Assembly (NCBI RefSeq): GCF_000368865.1
Contig: NZ_KB849725.1
Location: 366,082-430,081 of the forward strand
DNA length: 64,000 bases
Reading direction: 5' to 3'
From: Acinetobacter bouvetii DSM 14964 = CIP 107468
GTDB lineage: Bacteria > Pseudomonadota > Gammaproteobacteria > Pseudomonadales > Moraxellaceae
The position numbers and the translations under genes were made by a program. Numbering within the stretch: position 1 is the stretch's first letter; every line of letters starts with the position of its first letter. The notes beneath the pieces are model-generated. The model was not told where the DNA came from, made no database searches, and saw only the letters and a list, made by a program, of their open reading frames with translations. Positions 56,900 through 64,000 of this stretch are shown here, piece after piece.

Positions 56900-57550
56900 A
56901 TGAAAAAATATACCGTTGAACAGGGTATCGTTGCGCCATTAGACCGTGCCAATGTCGATACCGATTTGATCATTCCAAAACAGTTTTTGAAATCCATTAA
57001 ACGCACAGGTTTTGGCGAAAACTTATTTGATGAATTGCGCTATTTGGATGAAGGCTTTTTAGGTCAGGACAATTCAAAACGCCCTAAAAACCCGGATTTT
57101 GCTTTGAATCAGCCGCGTTACCAAGGCGCAACGATCTTAATTTCCCGCGCCAATTTTGGCTGCGGTTCAAGCCGTGAGCATGCGCCGTGGGCATTGGAAG
57201 AATACGGTTTCCGTACGGTAATCGCGCCGAGCTATGCAGACATTTTCTTCAATAACAGCTTTAAAAACGGCATGCTGCCGGTGATCTTGCCTGAAGCGAT
57301 TGTTGATCAGCTATTCAAAGAGTGTACGGCAAGCGAAGGCTACCAGCTCACGATTGATTTGGCCGCGCAGGAAGTGCGTACGCCAAATGGTGAAGCGTTC
57401 AAGTTTGAAGTGGATCCATTCCGCAAGCATTGCCTGTTAAACGGCTTGGATGATATTGGTTTAACTTTGCAGGCCGCGGATGATATCCGCGCTTATGAAG
57501 AAAAAACCAAGCAGGCCCGCCCTTGGGTTTTTGCGGAAATTCAGGGCTAA
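56900..57550 (+). CDS. leuD: 3-isopropylmalate dehydratase small subunit
   Basis: A 216-residue swivel subunit of isopropylmalate isomerase. [22 protein letters not shown] at the N-terminus and [16 protein letters not shown] are diagnostic. It lies 14 bases after leuC behind AGGAGC, so it is co-transcribed. Confidence 0.96.
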   Translation: MKKYTVEQGIVAPLDRANVDTDLIIPKQFLKSIKRTGFGENLFDELRYLDEGFLGQDNSKRPKNPDFALNQPRYQGATILISRANFGCGSSREHAPWALEEYGFRTVIAPSYADIFFNNSFKNGMLPVILPEAIVDQLFKECTASEGYQLTIDLAAQEVRTPNGEAFKFEVDPFRKHCLLNGLDDIGLTLQAADDIRAYEEKTKQARPWVFAEIQG

Positions 57551-57653
57551 ACCATTGTTGCATCGAGCTATAGTCATGCCGGTGAAGACTTGTTAATATC
57601 GGTGAATAATTAAAGTCATATTTTGCCAAATTTTGTCAGGTTGGATTCGGGTC

Positions 57654-58217
57654 ATGAATAAGCTTTTGGGACGATTTGCTTTGCTCGGGGCTTTGGCTGC
57701 CGCATTAACGGCATGTCAGAGTATAGATACTGCACAATTAAACAAAGTGAAAGAAACAGAAGGCACAAAAAGCCATGCGCAGATTTATTGTGCAGGCACG
57801 GAAGATTGTGAGTTTGAACGTTATGATCAAATTCGCATTTTGAATGCCGAAAATCAGCGTTTGGAAAAATCTGCCATCAAGTCCGGCATTTTGCGTATGC
57901 GGGCCAAATCACTGCAGGATCCAAATGCTTTGTACCTTTCAGTGCCGGCGGGACAGCATGAAGTCGTGATCCGTTTTTATCCAATTTCTAGGGAAAAAGC
58001 GGAACAGCTGCATGTGATTCACCAGTTCAATCCCAGCCAGCGCTATGTTTTTAAAATGTATCGGAACCGCAGCAAGCAGCGGGGCAGCTTGCTGAATGTT
58101 TCAGCGCCAGATCCTTTATGTGTGGATTTGATGCAGGAACACAAAACTATTCGACGTTTCTGCAAACCGTACAATGTCTTAAATGGACTCGGCGAGTTTG
58201 TAGAAAAGAAACTGTAA
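57654..58217 (+). CDS. Lipoprotein of unknown function within the leu cluster
   Basis: A 187-residue protein from ATG 57654 with a lipoprotein signal ending in LTAC. The mature part contains YCAGTEDCEFERYDQ and PAGQHEVVIRFYPISREKAEQLHVI. It resembles a beta-sandwich envelope protein but no family is recognised. It sits between leuD and leuB on the same strand, with about 100 and 45 bases on either side, so it may be co-transcribed with leucine genes; a functional link is not evident. Confidence 0.75.
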   Translation: MNKLLGRFALLGALAAALTACQSIDTAQLNKVKETEGTKSHAQIYCAGTEDCEFERYDQIRILNAENQRLEKSAIKSGILRMRAKSLQDPNALYLSVPAGQHEVVIRFYPISREKAEQLHVIHQFNPSQRYVFKMYRNRSKQRGSLLNVSAPDPLCVDLMQEHKTIRRFCKPYNVLNGLGEFVEKKL

Positions 58218-58262
58218 AAAAACTTGTTGGTTAAAAAACTGACCTTATAAATGGAAACCCTC

Positions 58263-59342
58263 ATGTCAAAACAAATCTTGATTTTAGCTGGCGACGGCAT
58301 TGGCCCTGAAATTGTAAAAGCTGCAGAGCAGGTGCTGGCCCGCGTAAATGAGAAATTCAATTTGGATTTGACTTGGGAGCAAGGTTTGCTGGGCGGCGCC
58401 GCAATTGATGCGCATGGTTCGCCGTACCCGGATGTCACTTCCGAACAGGCGAAAAAAGCCGATGCGATTCTGCTGGGCGCCGTGGGCGGTCCAAAATGGG
58501 ATGCGATTGAGCGCTCAATCCGTCCAGAGCGCGGCTTGCTGAAATTGCGCAGTGAATTGAACCTGTTCGCAAACTTGCGTCCGGCAATTTTATATCCGCA
58601 ACTGGCTGATGCTTCCAGCTTAAAGCCTGAAATTGTTGCGGGTCTGGATATTTTGATTGTCCGTGAATTGACGGGCGGCATTTACTTTGGCCAGCCTCGC
58701 GGTATCCGTGAATTGGAGAATGGCGAAAAGCAAGGTTTCAACACAGATGTATATTCAGAGTCTGAAATTAAGCGCATTGCCAAAGTTGCTTTTGAAATGG
58801 CCAATTTGCGCGGCGGCAAAGTCTGCTCAGTGGATAAAGCAAATGTGCTTGAAGTGACTGAATTGTGGAAACAAACCGTAACTGCAATGAAAGAGGCGCA
58901 ATACCCTGAAATCAATTTATCGCATATGTATGTCGACAATGCGGCAATGCAATTGGTGCGCGCGCCGAAGCAGTTTGACGTGATTGTAACCTCTAACTTA
59001 TTCGGCGATATTCTGTCTGATGAAGCCGCCATGCTGACGGGTTCTATCGGCATGCTTCCTTCAGCCTCTTTGGATGAAAACGGCAAAGGCATGTACGAGC
59101 CATGCCATGGTTCAGCGCCGGATATCGCCGGTCAAAACCTGGCGAATCCATTAGCGACGATTCTGTCTGTTGCGATGATGCTCCGCTATACTTTCCGTGC
59201 AGAAGCGGCTGCCAAAGCGATTGAAGATGCTGTAGGCAATGTCTTGGATCAAGGCCTGCGTACAGCAGACATTATGTCTGAAGGCATGAATAAAGTGGGT
59301 ACAGTGGAAATGGGCCAAGCGGTTGTCGCTGCATTGGACTAA
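58263..59342 (+). CDS. leuB: 3-isopropylmalate dehydrogenase
   Basis: Oxidatively decarboxylates 3-isopropylmalate to 2-ketoisocaproate precursors with NAD. ATG 58263 gives [19 protein letters not shown] 58251 is four codons upstream. The 359 residues contain [32 protein letters not shown], the metal-binding [26 protein letters not shown] and [12 protein letters not shown]. The set is complete, so the pathway step should be functional. A terminator follows. Confidence 0.97.
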   Translation: MSKQILILAGDGIGPEIVKAAEQVLARVNEKFNLDLTWEQGLLGGAAIDAHGSPYPDVTSEQAKKADAILLGAVGGPKWDAIERSIRPERGLLKLRSELNLFANLRPAILYPQLADASSLKPEIVAGLDILIVRELTGGIYFGQPRGIRELENGEKQGFNTDVYSESEIKRIAKVAFEMANLRGGKVCSVDKANVLEVTELWKQTVTAMKEAQYPEINLSHMYVDNAAMQLVRAPKQFDVIVTSNLFGDILSDEAAMLTGSIGMLPSASLDENGKGMYEPCHGSAPDIAGQNLANPLATILSVAMMLRYTFRAEAAAKAIEDAVGNVLDQGLRTADIMSEGMNKVGTVEMGQAVVAALD

Positions 59343-59361
59343 GCCCTGCTGAGCACTGTAG

Positions 59362-59390
59362 AAACGCAGCCTTTTGGCTGCGTTTTTTTA
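59362..59390 (+). terminator. leuB terminator
   Basis: AAACGCAGCC and GGCTGCGTTT pair around a short loop, with a T-tract following. Confidence 0.88.
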
Positions 59391-59473
59391 TATAGACCAT
59401 TTGGATCACGCTAAAATTAATGAATGCCGAACTCAGCTTTCAGTATTTTATTGATCCTATGCGGCGCGGCGGA

Positions 59474-59878
59474 CTAACAAGTCCGTCCGGTCAAATAAAC
59501 AGCTTGAGCGATATTCTGTTTCAGCTGAAAGCGGATTTGGCAGCTTAAATTCACATCATAGCGGTCGGCCGCTGTGCTGGGGATTGGAACTGCGGAGCCG
59601 GCGCCTAGGCCCATGGCTGGATTTTGCGCCATAGGTACTGGAATGCTGACAGCGCGCGCAGCGCTATAGGTTAAGGTATTTCCGCTGAGAACGGGAGCGC
59701 CGGCCTGCTGATAGCCGATACGGCTTAAATCCAGCTGGCTGCGGATTTGATCACTGCTTAAGCCAATGAACTGCTGCAGATAGGCTTCACGCTGCGAGGC
59801 ATTCATCGCCGGGCTGGACATGCATCCATAAAGCGCGGACAGCGCTGTCAGCAGCAGAAAAGATAACTGAAGTTTCAT
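59474..59878 (-). CDS. Small lipoprotein of unknown function
   Basis: A 134-residue protein with a lipobox LYGC near residue 19 after a clean hydrophobic stretch. The mature part has a helical start (QREAYLQQFIGLSSDQIRSQLDLSRIGYQ) then Ala/Pro/Gly-rich strands and a C-terminal pair of cysteines (LSCQIRF and GRTC). No domain recognised. It is convergent with leuB. Confidence 0.72.
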   Translation of the reverse strand: MKLQLSFLLLTALSALYGCMSSPAMNASQREAYLQQFIGLSSDQIRSQLDLSRIGYQQAGAPVLSGNTLTYSAARAVSIPVPMAQNPAMGLGAGSAVPIPSTAADRYDVNLSCQIRFQLKQNIAQAVYLTGRTC

Positions 59879-60143
59879 AAGATTGCTCCAGCAAATAAAT
59901 TCAGTTTAGGCATAAGCCAGAAGCTTTATTGTTGTGATTTGATACACGGTAATTCAGCCGAGTGCTGGCGATGCAGCTGAGCTGAGGCCATATGCCTGCT
60001 TTCAATCAGCGGATGCCAGCCGCATTCTGGTGTAAAGTTAACACTTTTTAATTTTCTGCAGGGCGTATTCGCTTAGAATATGCAGGACGCGTCCGTCATA
60101 TTTTTAAGCGGGCCGCGGCAATAAAAAATAGAGGATGCAGAAC

Positions 60144-60506
60144 ATGAAAAGAATAGCTTTGCTGCTGGGCAGTTTGTGGATAAGTGGCGCGGCATTTGCG
60201 GATAACTGCGAGCAGGCGAGAAACACTTATGATGATGTGTATTGTACCAATAAGCTGTATGCGAGCGCAGATGCGGAGCTGAATAAAAATTATCAGGCTT
60301 TGCGGGGCAAGCTGTCGGAAAGTCAGAAAAAAATTCTGAAAAAATCACAGCTGGCATGGATTAGCGAAAGGGATGCGCAGTGTACAACAGACACAGGGAT
60401 TGATGTGCAGTGCAGGCTGAGCACGACTCAAGAGCGCAATAACTGGCTGCGTGAACGGCTGCGCGAATGCGCGGCGATAGGCTGTAAAACCAATACGCTG
60501 TATTGA
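60144..60506 (+). CDS. LprI/DUF1311-family periplasmic protein
   Basis: About 120 residues from ATG 60144 (ATG 60135 is in frame). A signal peptide ends near AFADN, followed by the DUF1311 pattern CEQARNTYDDVYCTNKLYASADAELNKNYQALRGKL and SQLAWISERDAQC (conserved cysteines and LNKNYQAL core). Family members include the lysozyme inhibitor LprI. A lysozyme-inhibitor role here is inference. Confidence 0.83.
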   Translation: MKRIALLLGSLWISGAAFADNCEQARNTYDDVYCTNKLYASADAELNKNYQALRGKLSESQKKILKKSQLAWISERDAQCTTDTGIDVQCRLSTTQERNNWLRERLRECAAIGCKTNTLY

Positions 60507-60523
60507 ATTAAAAATGCGGCGAT

Positions 60524-60551
60524 AAAAAAAGCCACTGATGAAGTGGCTTTT
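60524..60551 (-). terminator. infA terminator
   Basis: On the minus strand AAAGCCACTT and AAGTGGCTTT-like arms pair around a short loop, followed by TTTT. Confidence 0.78.
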
Positions 60552-60567
60552 CCGCTTTCGCTAAAAC

Positions 60568-60789
60568 TTAACGCGCACGGTAAGTGATACGACCCTTAGT
60601 CAAGTCATAAGGTGTCATTTCAACTTTTACACTGTCGCCAGTCAAAATGCGGATATAGTGTTTACGCATTTTGCCAGAGATGTGGGCAATCACTTCATGA
60701 CCGTTTTCTAAACGTACACGGAACATAGTATTAGGAAGCGTCTCGGTGACAACGCCTTCGAACTCGATGAGTTCCTCTTTATTGGCCAT
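60568..60789 (-). CDS. infA: Translation initiation factor IF-1
   Basis: A 73-residue S1-like OB-fold factor that binds the 30S A site during initiation. [47 protein letters not shown] order ([43 protein letters not shown]) is the canonical IF-1 sequence. A monocistronic gene with its own terminator. Confidence 0.98.
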   Translation of the reverse strand: MANKEELIEFEGVVTETLPNTMFRVRLENGHEVIAHISGKMRKHYIRILTGDSVKVEMTPYDLTKGRITYRAR

Positions 60790-61020
60790 AGCCTACCTGA
60801 ATGAATAAATTGGAAAGGCGCAAATTATAGTCAATTTTTTTGCTAAAAACAAGATGAAATGGGCGTCAGAATAATCATCTGCCATTTAAATAGGCGAACA
60901 CTGCGGTTAAAATTTTTCTTCAAAAAAGCACTCCAGCATGTTGTCAGTTTGGTCAATCACAGTTAATCTAATTTGAATCTTTTTAGGTATAAATGAAGTA
61001 CATACAAGGAAGGTTTTTGA

Positions 61021-62028
61021 GTGGGTCAGCTAACCGATGCATCCGTAGTACTGCGATTGGGTTACCAGGCGATTCGTCGAGCCGGTTTGCCAACAGAAGA
61101 AATATTAACAAAAGCAGGTGTGGCTTTAGGGCAGGTGGAAGCCAATGACCGCACGCCTTTAAATGCGCAATATGCTTTTTGGGTCGCTGCTGAAGAAGTC
61201 AGCAAGGACTCAGACATTGGCCTGCATTTGGGAGAACATTTGCCGCTTTACCGCGGCCAGGTGATTGAGCATCTGTTTATTTCATCTGAAAATTTCGGTG
61301 AAGGCCTAAAGCGCGCTTTGGCTTATCAGCGTCTGATCAGCGATGCATTCCATGCTAAATTAGTGATTGAAGATGACCGCTGCTATTTGACCAACGGCGT
61401 ACAGCCTTGGGCGGAAAATCTGGTCAACCGCCATTTTTCAGAATGCGCAATGTCCGGTGTGCTGCGGTTTTTTAAATTTATTACGGAAGGGCGCTTTCAG
61501 CCGATTTATATTGACTTTAACTTCAGTCAAGGCGCGCCGGATGATGAATATTTCCGGGTGTATGAATGTCCAGTGAGCTTGGGGCAAAAAGAAACCCGCC
61601 TGTACTTTGATCCAGCAATTTTGGATTATCCATTATGGCAGGCCGAGCCTGAATTGCTGCAGCTACACGAACAGCTGGCAATTGAAAAGCTGCAGGAGTT
61701 GGCGCGCTATGATTTGGTTGGAGAGGTCCGCCGCGCGATTGGTTCAACGCTGGAAAGCGGTGAAACCACGCTGGAAACTGTGGCTGCCCAGCTGAATATC
61801 ACGCCGCGGCGCTTGCGCACTCAGCTGTCTGAAGCAAATACCAGTTTTCAGCAGATTCTGTCTGACTACCGCTGCCGTTTGGCGAAAAAGCTGCTGGCGA
61901 ATACTGCTGAAAGTGTAGAGCGGATTGTGTATTTAACCGGATTCTCTGAGCCAAGCACGTTCTACCGCGCCTTTAAGCGCTGGACCAATGAAACCCCAGT
62001 GGAATATCGTAAGCGCAAGCAGCGTTAG
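61021..62028 (+). CDS. AraC-family transcriptional regulator (arabinose-binding-like N-domain)
   Basis: A 335-residue regulator starting at GTG 61021. Residues 15-200 form the N-terminal ligand domain of the OruR/ArgR-type group. The C-terminal AraC/XylS DNA-binding domain (about 240-335) has TLETVAAQLNITPRRLRTQLSE and ERIVYLTGFSEPSTFYRAFKRWTNETPVEYRK. The target is unknown. It is separated from infA by about 230 bases and followed by a palindromic element. Confidence 0.9.
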   Translation: MGQLTDASVVLRLGYQAIRRAGLPTEEILTKAGVALGQVEANDRTPLNAQYAFWVAAEEVSKDSDIGLHLGEHLPLYRGQVIEHLFISSENFGEGLKRALAYQRLISDAFHAKLVIEDDRCYLTNGVQPWAENLVNRHFSECAMSGVLRFFKFITEGRFQPIYIDFNFSQGAPDDEYFRVYECPVSLGQKETRLYFDPAILDYPLWQAEPELLQLHEQLAIEKLQELARYDLVGEVRRAIGSTLESGETTLETVAAQLNITPRRLRTQLSEANTSFQQILSDYRCRLAKKLLANTAESVERIVYLTGFSEPSTFYRAFKRWTNETPVEYRKRKQR

Positions 62029-62032
62029 TTTT

Positions 62033-62081
62033 AATCCTCTCCCTAACCCCTCCTTTTACAAAGGAAGGTTGGGAGGGATTT
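62033..62081. repeat. Palindromic intergenic element after the AraC gene
   Basis: AATCCTCTCCCTAACCCCTCCTTT and its imperfect complement (AAAGGAAGGTTGGGAGGGATT) form a long hairpin around ACA. It has the CCCTAA-CCCTCC core also seen at 33631. It may act as terminator or is a repeat element. Confidence 0.5.
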
Positions 62082-62103
62082 AATATATGCAAATAAAATT
62101 GAA

Positions 62104-62901
62104 TTATTCCGGCATATTCAGCCAATGCGGCCCCAGGGGCGCTTTCGGCAGCTCAAACTGTTCCGGGTAATCGGCATGAATGAAATACAGCCCATCCGGC
62201 GCTGCTGTCACGCCGGCAGCTTTACGGTCTTCTGATGCAAAAATTTCGTCAATATGGTCAATTGCATACATGCCTTGGCCAATTTCCAGCAGGCATCCCA
62301 TGATATTGCGCACCATATGATGCAAAAAGCCGTCTGCCTGAATGTCCAAAACCAAATAGCAGCCGTGGCGGATTAAACGGCAGTGGCTAACATGGCGCAC
62401 AGGCTGATTGGATTGGCAGGCGGCAGCGCGGAAGCTTTCAAAATTATGCGTGCCTTCAAACTTTTTCGCCGCCTGAATCATTTTATCGACATCCAGCGGG
62501 GCATACACGTGCGTCACCTGTTTATGCAATAAAGCTGGCCGCTGCGGATTGTTGTAGACCACATAGCGGTAACGCCGTGCCTGCGCCTTAAAGCGCGCAT
62601 GGAAGTCCGAATCCATTTCCTTAATCCATTGAATAGAAATGTCTTTTGGCAGGATGCTGTTGGCGCCCATCATCCAGCCCCGAAGCGGGCGGATGGCTTC
62701 GGTATCAAAATGAGCGACCATATTGGTCGCATGCACGCCCGCATCAGTACGTCCAGCGCCATGTATGGCAATGGGTTCATTTGCGATTTTACTGAGGGTG
62801 TTTTCGAGTGTTTCTTGCACACTGGGCACGCCCGGCTGCTGAGTTTGCCAGCCTCTGTAATGTACGCCGCAAAATTCTATACCAATTGCAAAACGCTGCA
62901 T
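62104..62901 (-). CDS. truA: tRNA pseudouridine(38-40) synthase TruA
   Basis: Isomerises uridines 38-40 in the anticodon stem-loop of many tRNAs. The start ATG 62901 (MQRFAIGIEFCGVHYRGWQTQ) gives 265 residues; the frame opens 13 codons earlier. The catalytic Asp53 is in GAGRTDAGVHA, and RYVVYNN and DGFLHHMVRNIMG are conserved. It lies downstream of the asparaginase gene and the FimV-like gene on the same strand, an order seen in Pseudomonas-like genomes. Confidence 0.95.
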   Translation of the reverse strand: MQRFAIGIEFCGVHYRGWQTQQPGVPSVQETLENTLSKIANEPIAIHGAGRTDAGVHATNMVAHFDTEAIRPLRGWMMGANSILPKDISIQWIKEMDSDFHARFKAQARRYRYVVYNNPQRPALLHKQVTHVYAPLDVDKMIQAAKKFEGTHNFESFRAAACQSNQPVRHVSHCRLIRHGCYLVLDIQADGFLHHMVRNIMGCLLEIGQGMYAIDHIDEIFASEDRKAAGVTAAPDGLYFIHADYPEQFELPKAPLGPHWLNMPE

Positions 62902-62920
62902 ATTTACCTCAGTGTGTTGT

Positions 62921-63889
62921 TCAGTCCTGCCAATGCGCAAGCCATTGGTCTACAGCATCGTATTGTAAATACATTTTTAACGCTTTTGCATAAAGATCTG
63001 CATGGCTGCTGCAATTGCTGATTAAAATTTTGGCGTCAGTAATCCATTGGCTGACGGCATAGCGCTGATCTATTCCGCCAAAGGGCACTTGTGTGGTGAT
63101 AATGACTGCGCAACCTTGCTGCCTCAGCGCTTGCAATAGCGCGATGATGTCTGCGCTGACGGCAATGTTGCCTGTGCCAAAGCCTTGCAAAATAAGTACA
63201 TGCGGCGGTTTGGAGGCAATTGCCTGCAGATTGGCAAAGAGCAGTTCTGGCGCTATAGGCTGCATCATCAGGCTCATGCAGTTAAAGTGGCGCGCTTTTT
63301 CTATGAGCTGTTCATGTACTGCCAGCGGCTGCCAATCGGCATGGCATTCATTGCCTTTTGCTGAACCTGCAAAAGCGTTGAGAGCCGTGGTATGCACTTT
63401 TAAGGTGGTTGATGCATGAATCAATTGATGATGAAACGCTAAGTAGACGCCAGCCGGCGCTTGCACTGCTGAGTCCAGTGCAAAATTCAGGTTATCAATC
63501 GCATCCGTAAATTCACGGCTGTCGGACCCTTGGACATTCAGCAGCGGGTATTGGCTGCCGGTCAGCACGACATGCGCTGATTGGCCCATAAAGCGGGATA
63601 AAACGGCGCTGGCGTAGCTTAGGGTATCTGTGCCATGAATAATCACAAAATGCTGATACTGCTGCAGCTGCAGCTGCAAATGCTGAATCTGTTCCAGCAG
63701 CTGCAGCCAGTCACTGGCAATGCACGCGCTGCTGTCCTGTATTACGGGCGCAGTAAAGCAGTCAATTTCAAGATGCAGCGGCAAAATATGTTGCAGCTTG
63801 GGGATAAACTGCTCCGCAGGCATTGGGTTTAGCGGTTCACCAATACAGCCAAAGGTGCCGCCCATGTAGATCAAGGCTATTTTTTTCAT
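62921..63889 (-). CDS. L-asparaginase (type I-like)
   Basis: About 323 residues from ATG 63889 (63892 and 63907 are also in frame). MKKIALIYMGGTFGCIGEPL carries the first catalytic Thr motif and HGTDTLSYAS the second. DSREFTDAIDNLNFAL also fits the family. No signal peptide, so a cytoplasmic type I enzyme is likely. The TruA start lies about 20 bases beyond its stop, so they may be co-transcribed. Confidence 0.9.
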   Translation of the reverse strand: MKKIALIYMGGTFGCIGEPLNPMPAEQFIPKLQHILPLHLEIDCFTAPVIQDSSACIASDWLQLLEQIQHLQLQLQQYQHFVIIHGTDTLSYASAVLSRFMGQSAHVVLTGSQYPLLNVQGSDSREFTDAIDNLNFALDSAVQAPAGVYLAFHHQLIHASTTLKVHTTALNAFAGSAKGNECHADWQPLAVHEQLIEKARHFNCMSLMMQPIAPELLFANLQAIASKPPHVLILQGFGTGNIAVSADIIALLQALRQQGCAVIITTQVPFGGIDQRYAVSQWITDAKILISNCSSHADLYAKALKMYLQYDAVDQWLAHWQD

Positions 63890-63892
63890 CAT

Positions 63893-63920
63893 AAAAAAAG
63901 CAGTCAAGGATGACTGCTTT
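63893..63920 (-). terminator. Terminator of the FimV-like gene
   Basis: On the minus strand AAAGCAGTCA and TGACTGCTTT pair around a four-base loop with TTTT following. It lies about 20 bases after the stop of the frame at 63939 and just before the asparaginase start. Confidence 0.75.
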
Positions 63921-63938
63921 AGTTTAAATCGAATCGGG

Positions 63939-63998
63939 TTAAGATGCGATTTGATTCAGTAACAGATCTGCCTGCTGGCGCTGCTCAGTTGAATACTC
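63939..63998 (-). CDS. C-terminal end of a FimV-like protein (rest outside window)
   Basis: Only the last 19 codons plus stop are visible, reading EYSTEQRQQADLLLNQIAS. This helical ending followed by truA fits the FimV C-terminal domain, and fimV-truA adjacency is known in Pseudomonas. With so little sequence the call rests mainly on position. Confidence 0.4.
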   Translation of the reverse strand, partial: EYSTEQRQQADLLLNQIAS

Positions 63999-64000
63999 GG

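Overview
The window looks like chromosomal DNA of an Acinetobacter-type gammaproteobacterium. This rests on gene content and order: glyQS, rne divergent from rluC, rppH-ptsP, leuC-leuD-lipoprotein-leuB behind a LysR gene, infA, truA behind a FimV-like 3' end, and several small proteins typical of the genus. No species is assigned and no database was searched.

Layout. 1-5.9 kb: a truncated SAM methyltransferase, a serine-hydrolase-like protein, a 2-hydroxyacid dehydrogenase, two related exported LEA-like proteins and a lipoprotein. 5.9-7.2 kb: one strikingly AT-rich gene with a zinc/HNH-like motif set, probably acquired, starting directly behind the glyS terminator. 7.3-12.5 kb: glyQS, a small 2OG-Fe(II)-oxygenase-like protein, an HPP-CBS membrane protein and a PspC protein. 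13.5-14.0 kb: three tRNA-Lys genes. 14.1-22.1 kb: an acyl-CoA synthetase, rne, rluC and a HAD phosphatase.

22.6-36.0 kb holds an apparently complete 3-phenylpropionate/cinnamate catabolic cluster. HcaE/HcaF/HcaC/HcaD dihydroxylate the ring, HcaB rearomatises the diol, MhpB cleaves the ring, MhpC hydrolyses the ring-fission product, and MhpD, MhpE and MhpF take the dienoate to pyruvate and acetyl-CoA. An OprD-type porin and an HcaR-like LysR regulator sit inside the cluster. In E. coli the hca and mhp genes are separate; here they are merged, with mhpB between hcaB and hcaD and mhpDFE at the far end. No mhpA-type hydroxylase is seen.

36.3-47.5 kb: a DMT transporter, a cation diffusion facilitator, an NAPE-PLD-like MBL hydrolase, a DoxX/DCC pair, katG, a small protein made largely of eight-residue LSTLQYGG repeats, a TetR/AidB-like divergent pair and a LysR gene. 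47.6-53.9 kb: a basic small protein whose 3' end contains a strong terminator before its stop codon (a possible ArfA-like nonstop design), then ptsP, rppH, a HAD phosphatase, DUF2628 and DUF2789 proteins and a LysR gene. 54-64 kb: a DUF2061 gene with a Fur-box-like site, the leuCDB region, an LprI-like protein, infA, an AraC regulator, truA, an asparaginase and the tail of a FimV-like gene.

The strongest leads for something undescribed are the LSTLQYGG repeat protein, the small basic protein with the in-frame terminator, and the AT-rich Cys/His protein. Palindromic intergenic elements, one of them inside the hca operon, are also recorded.
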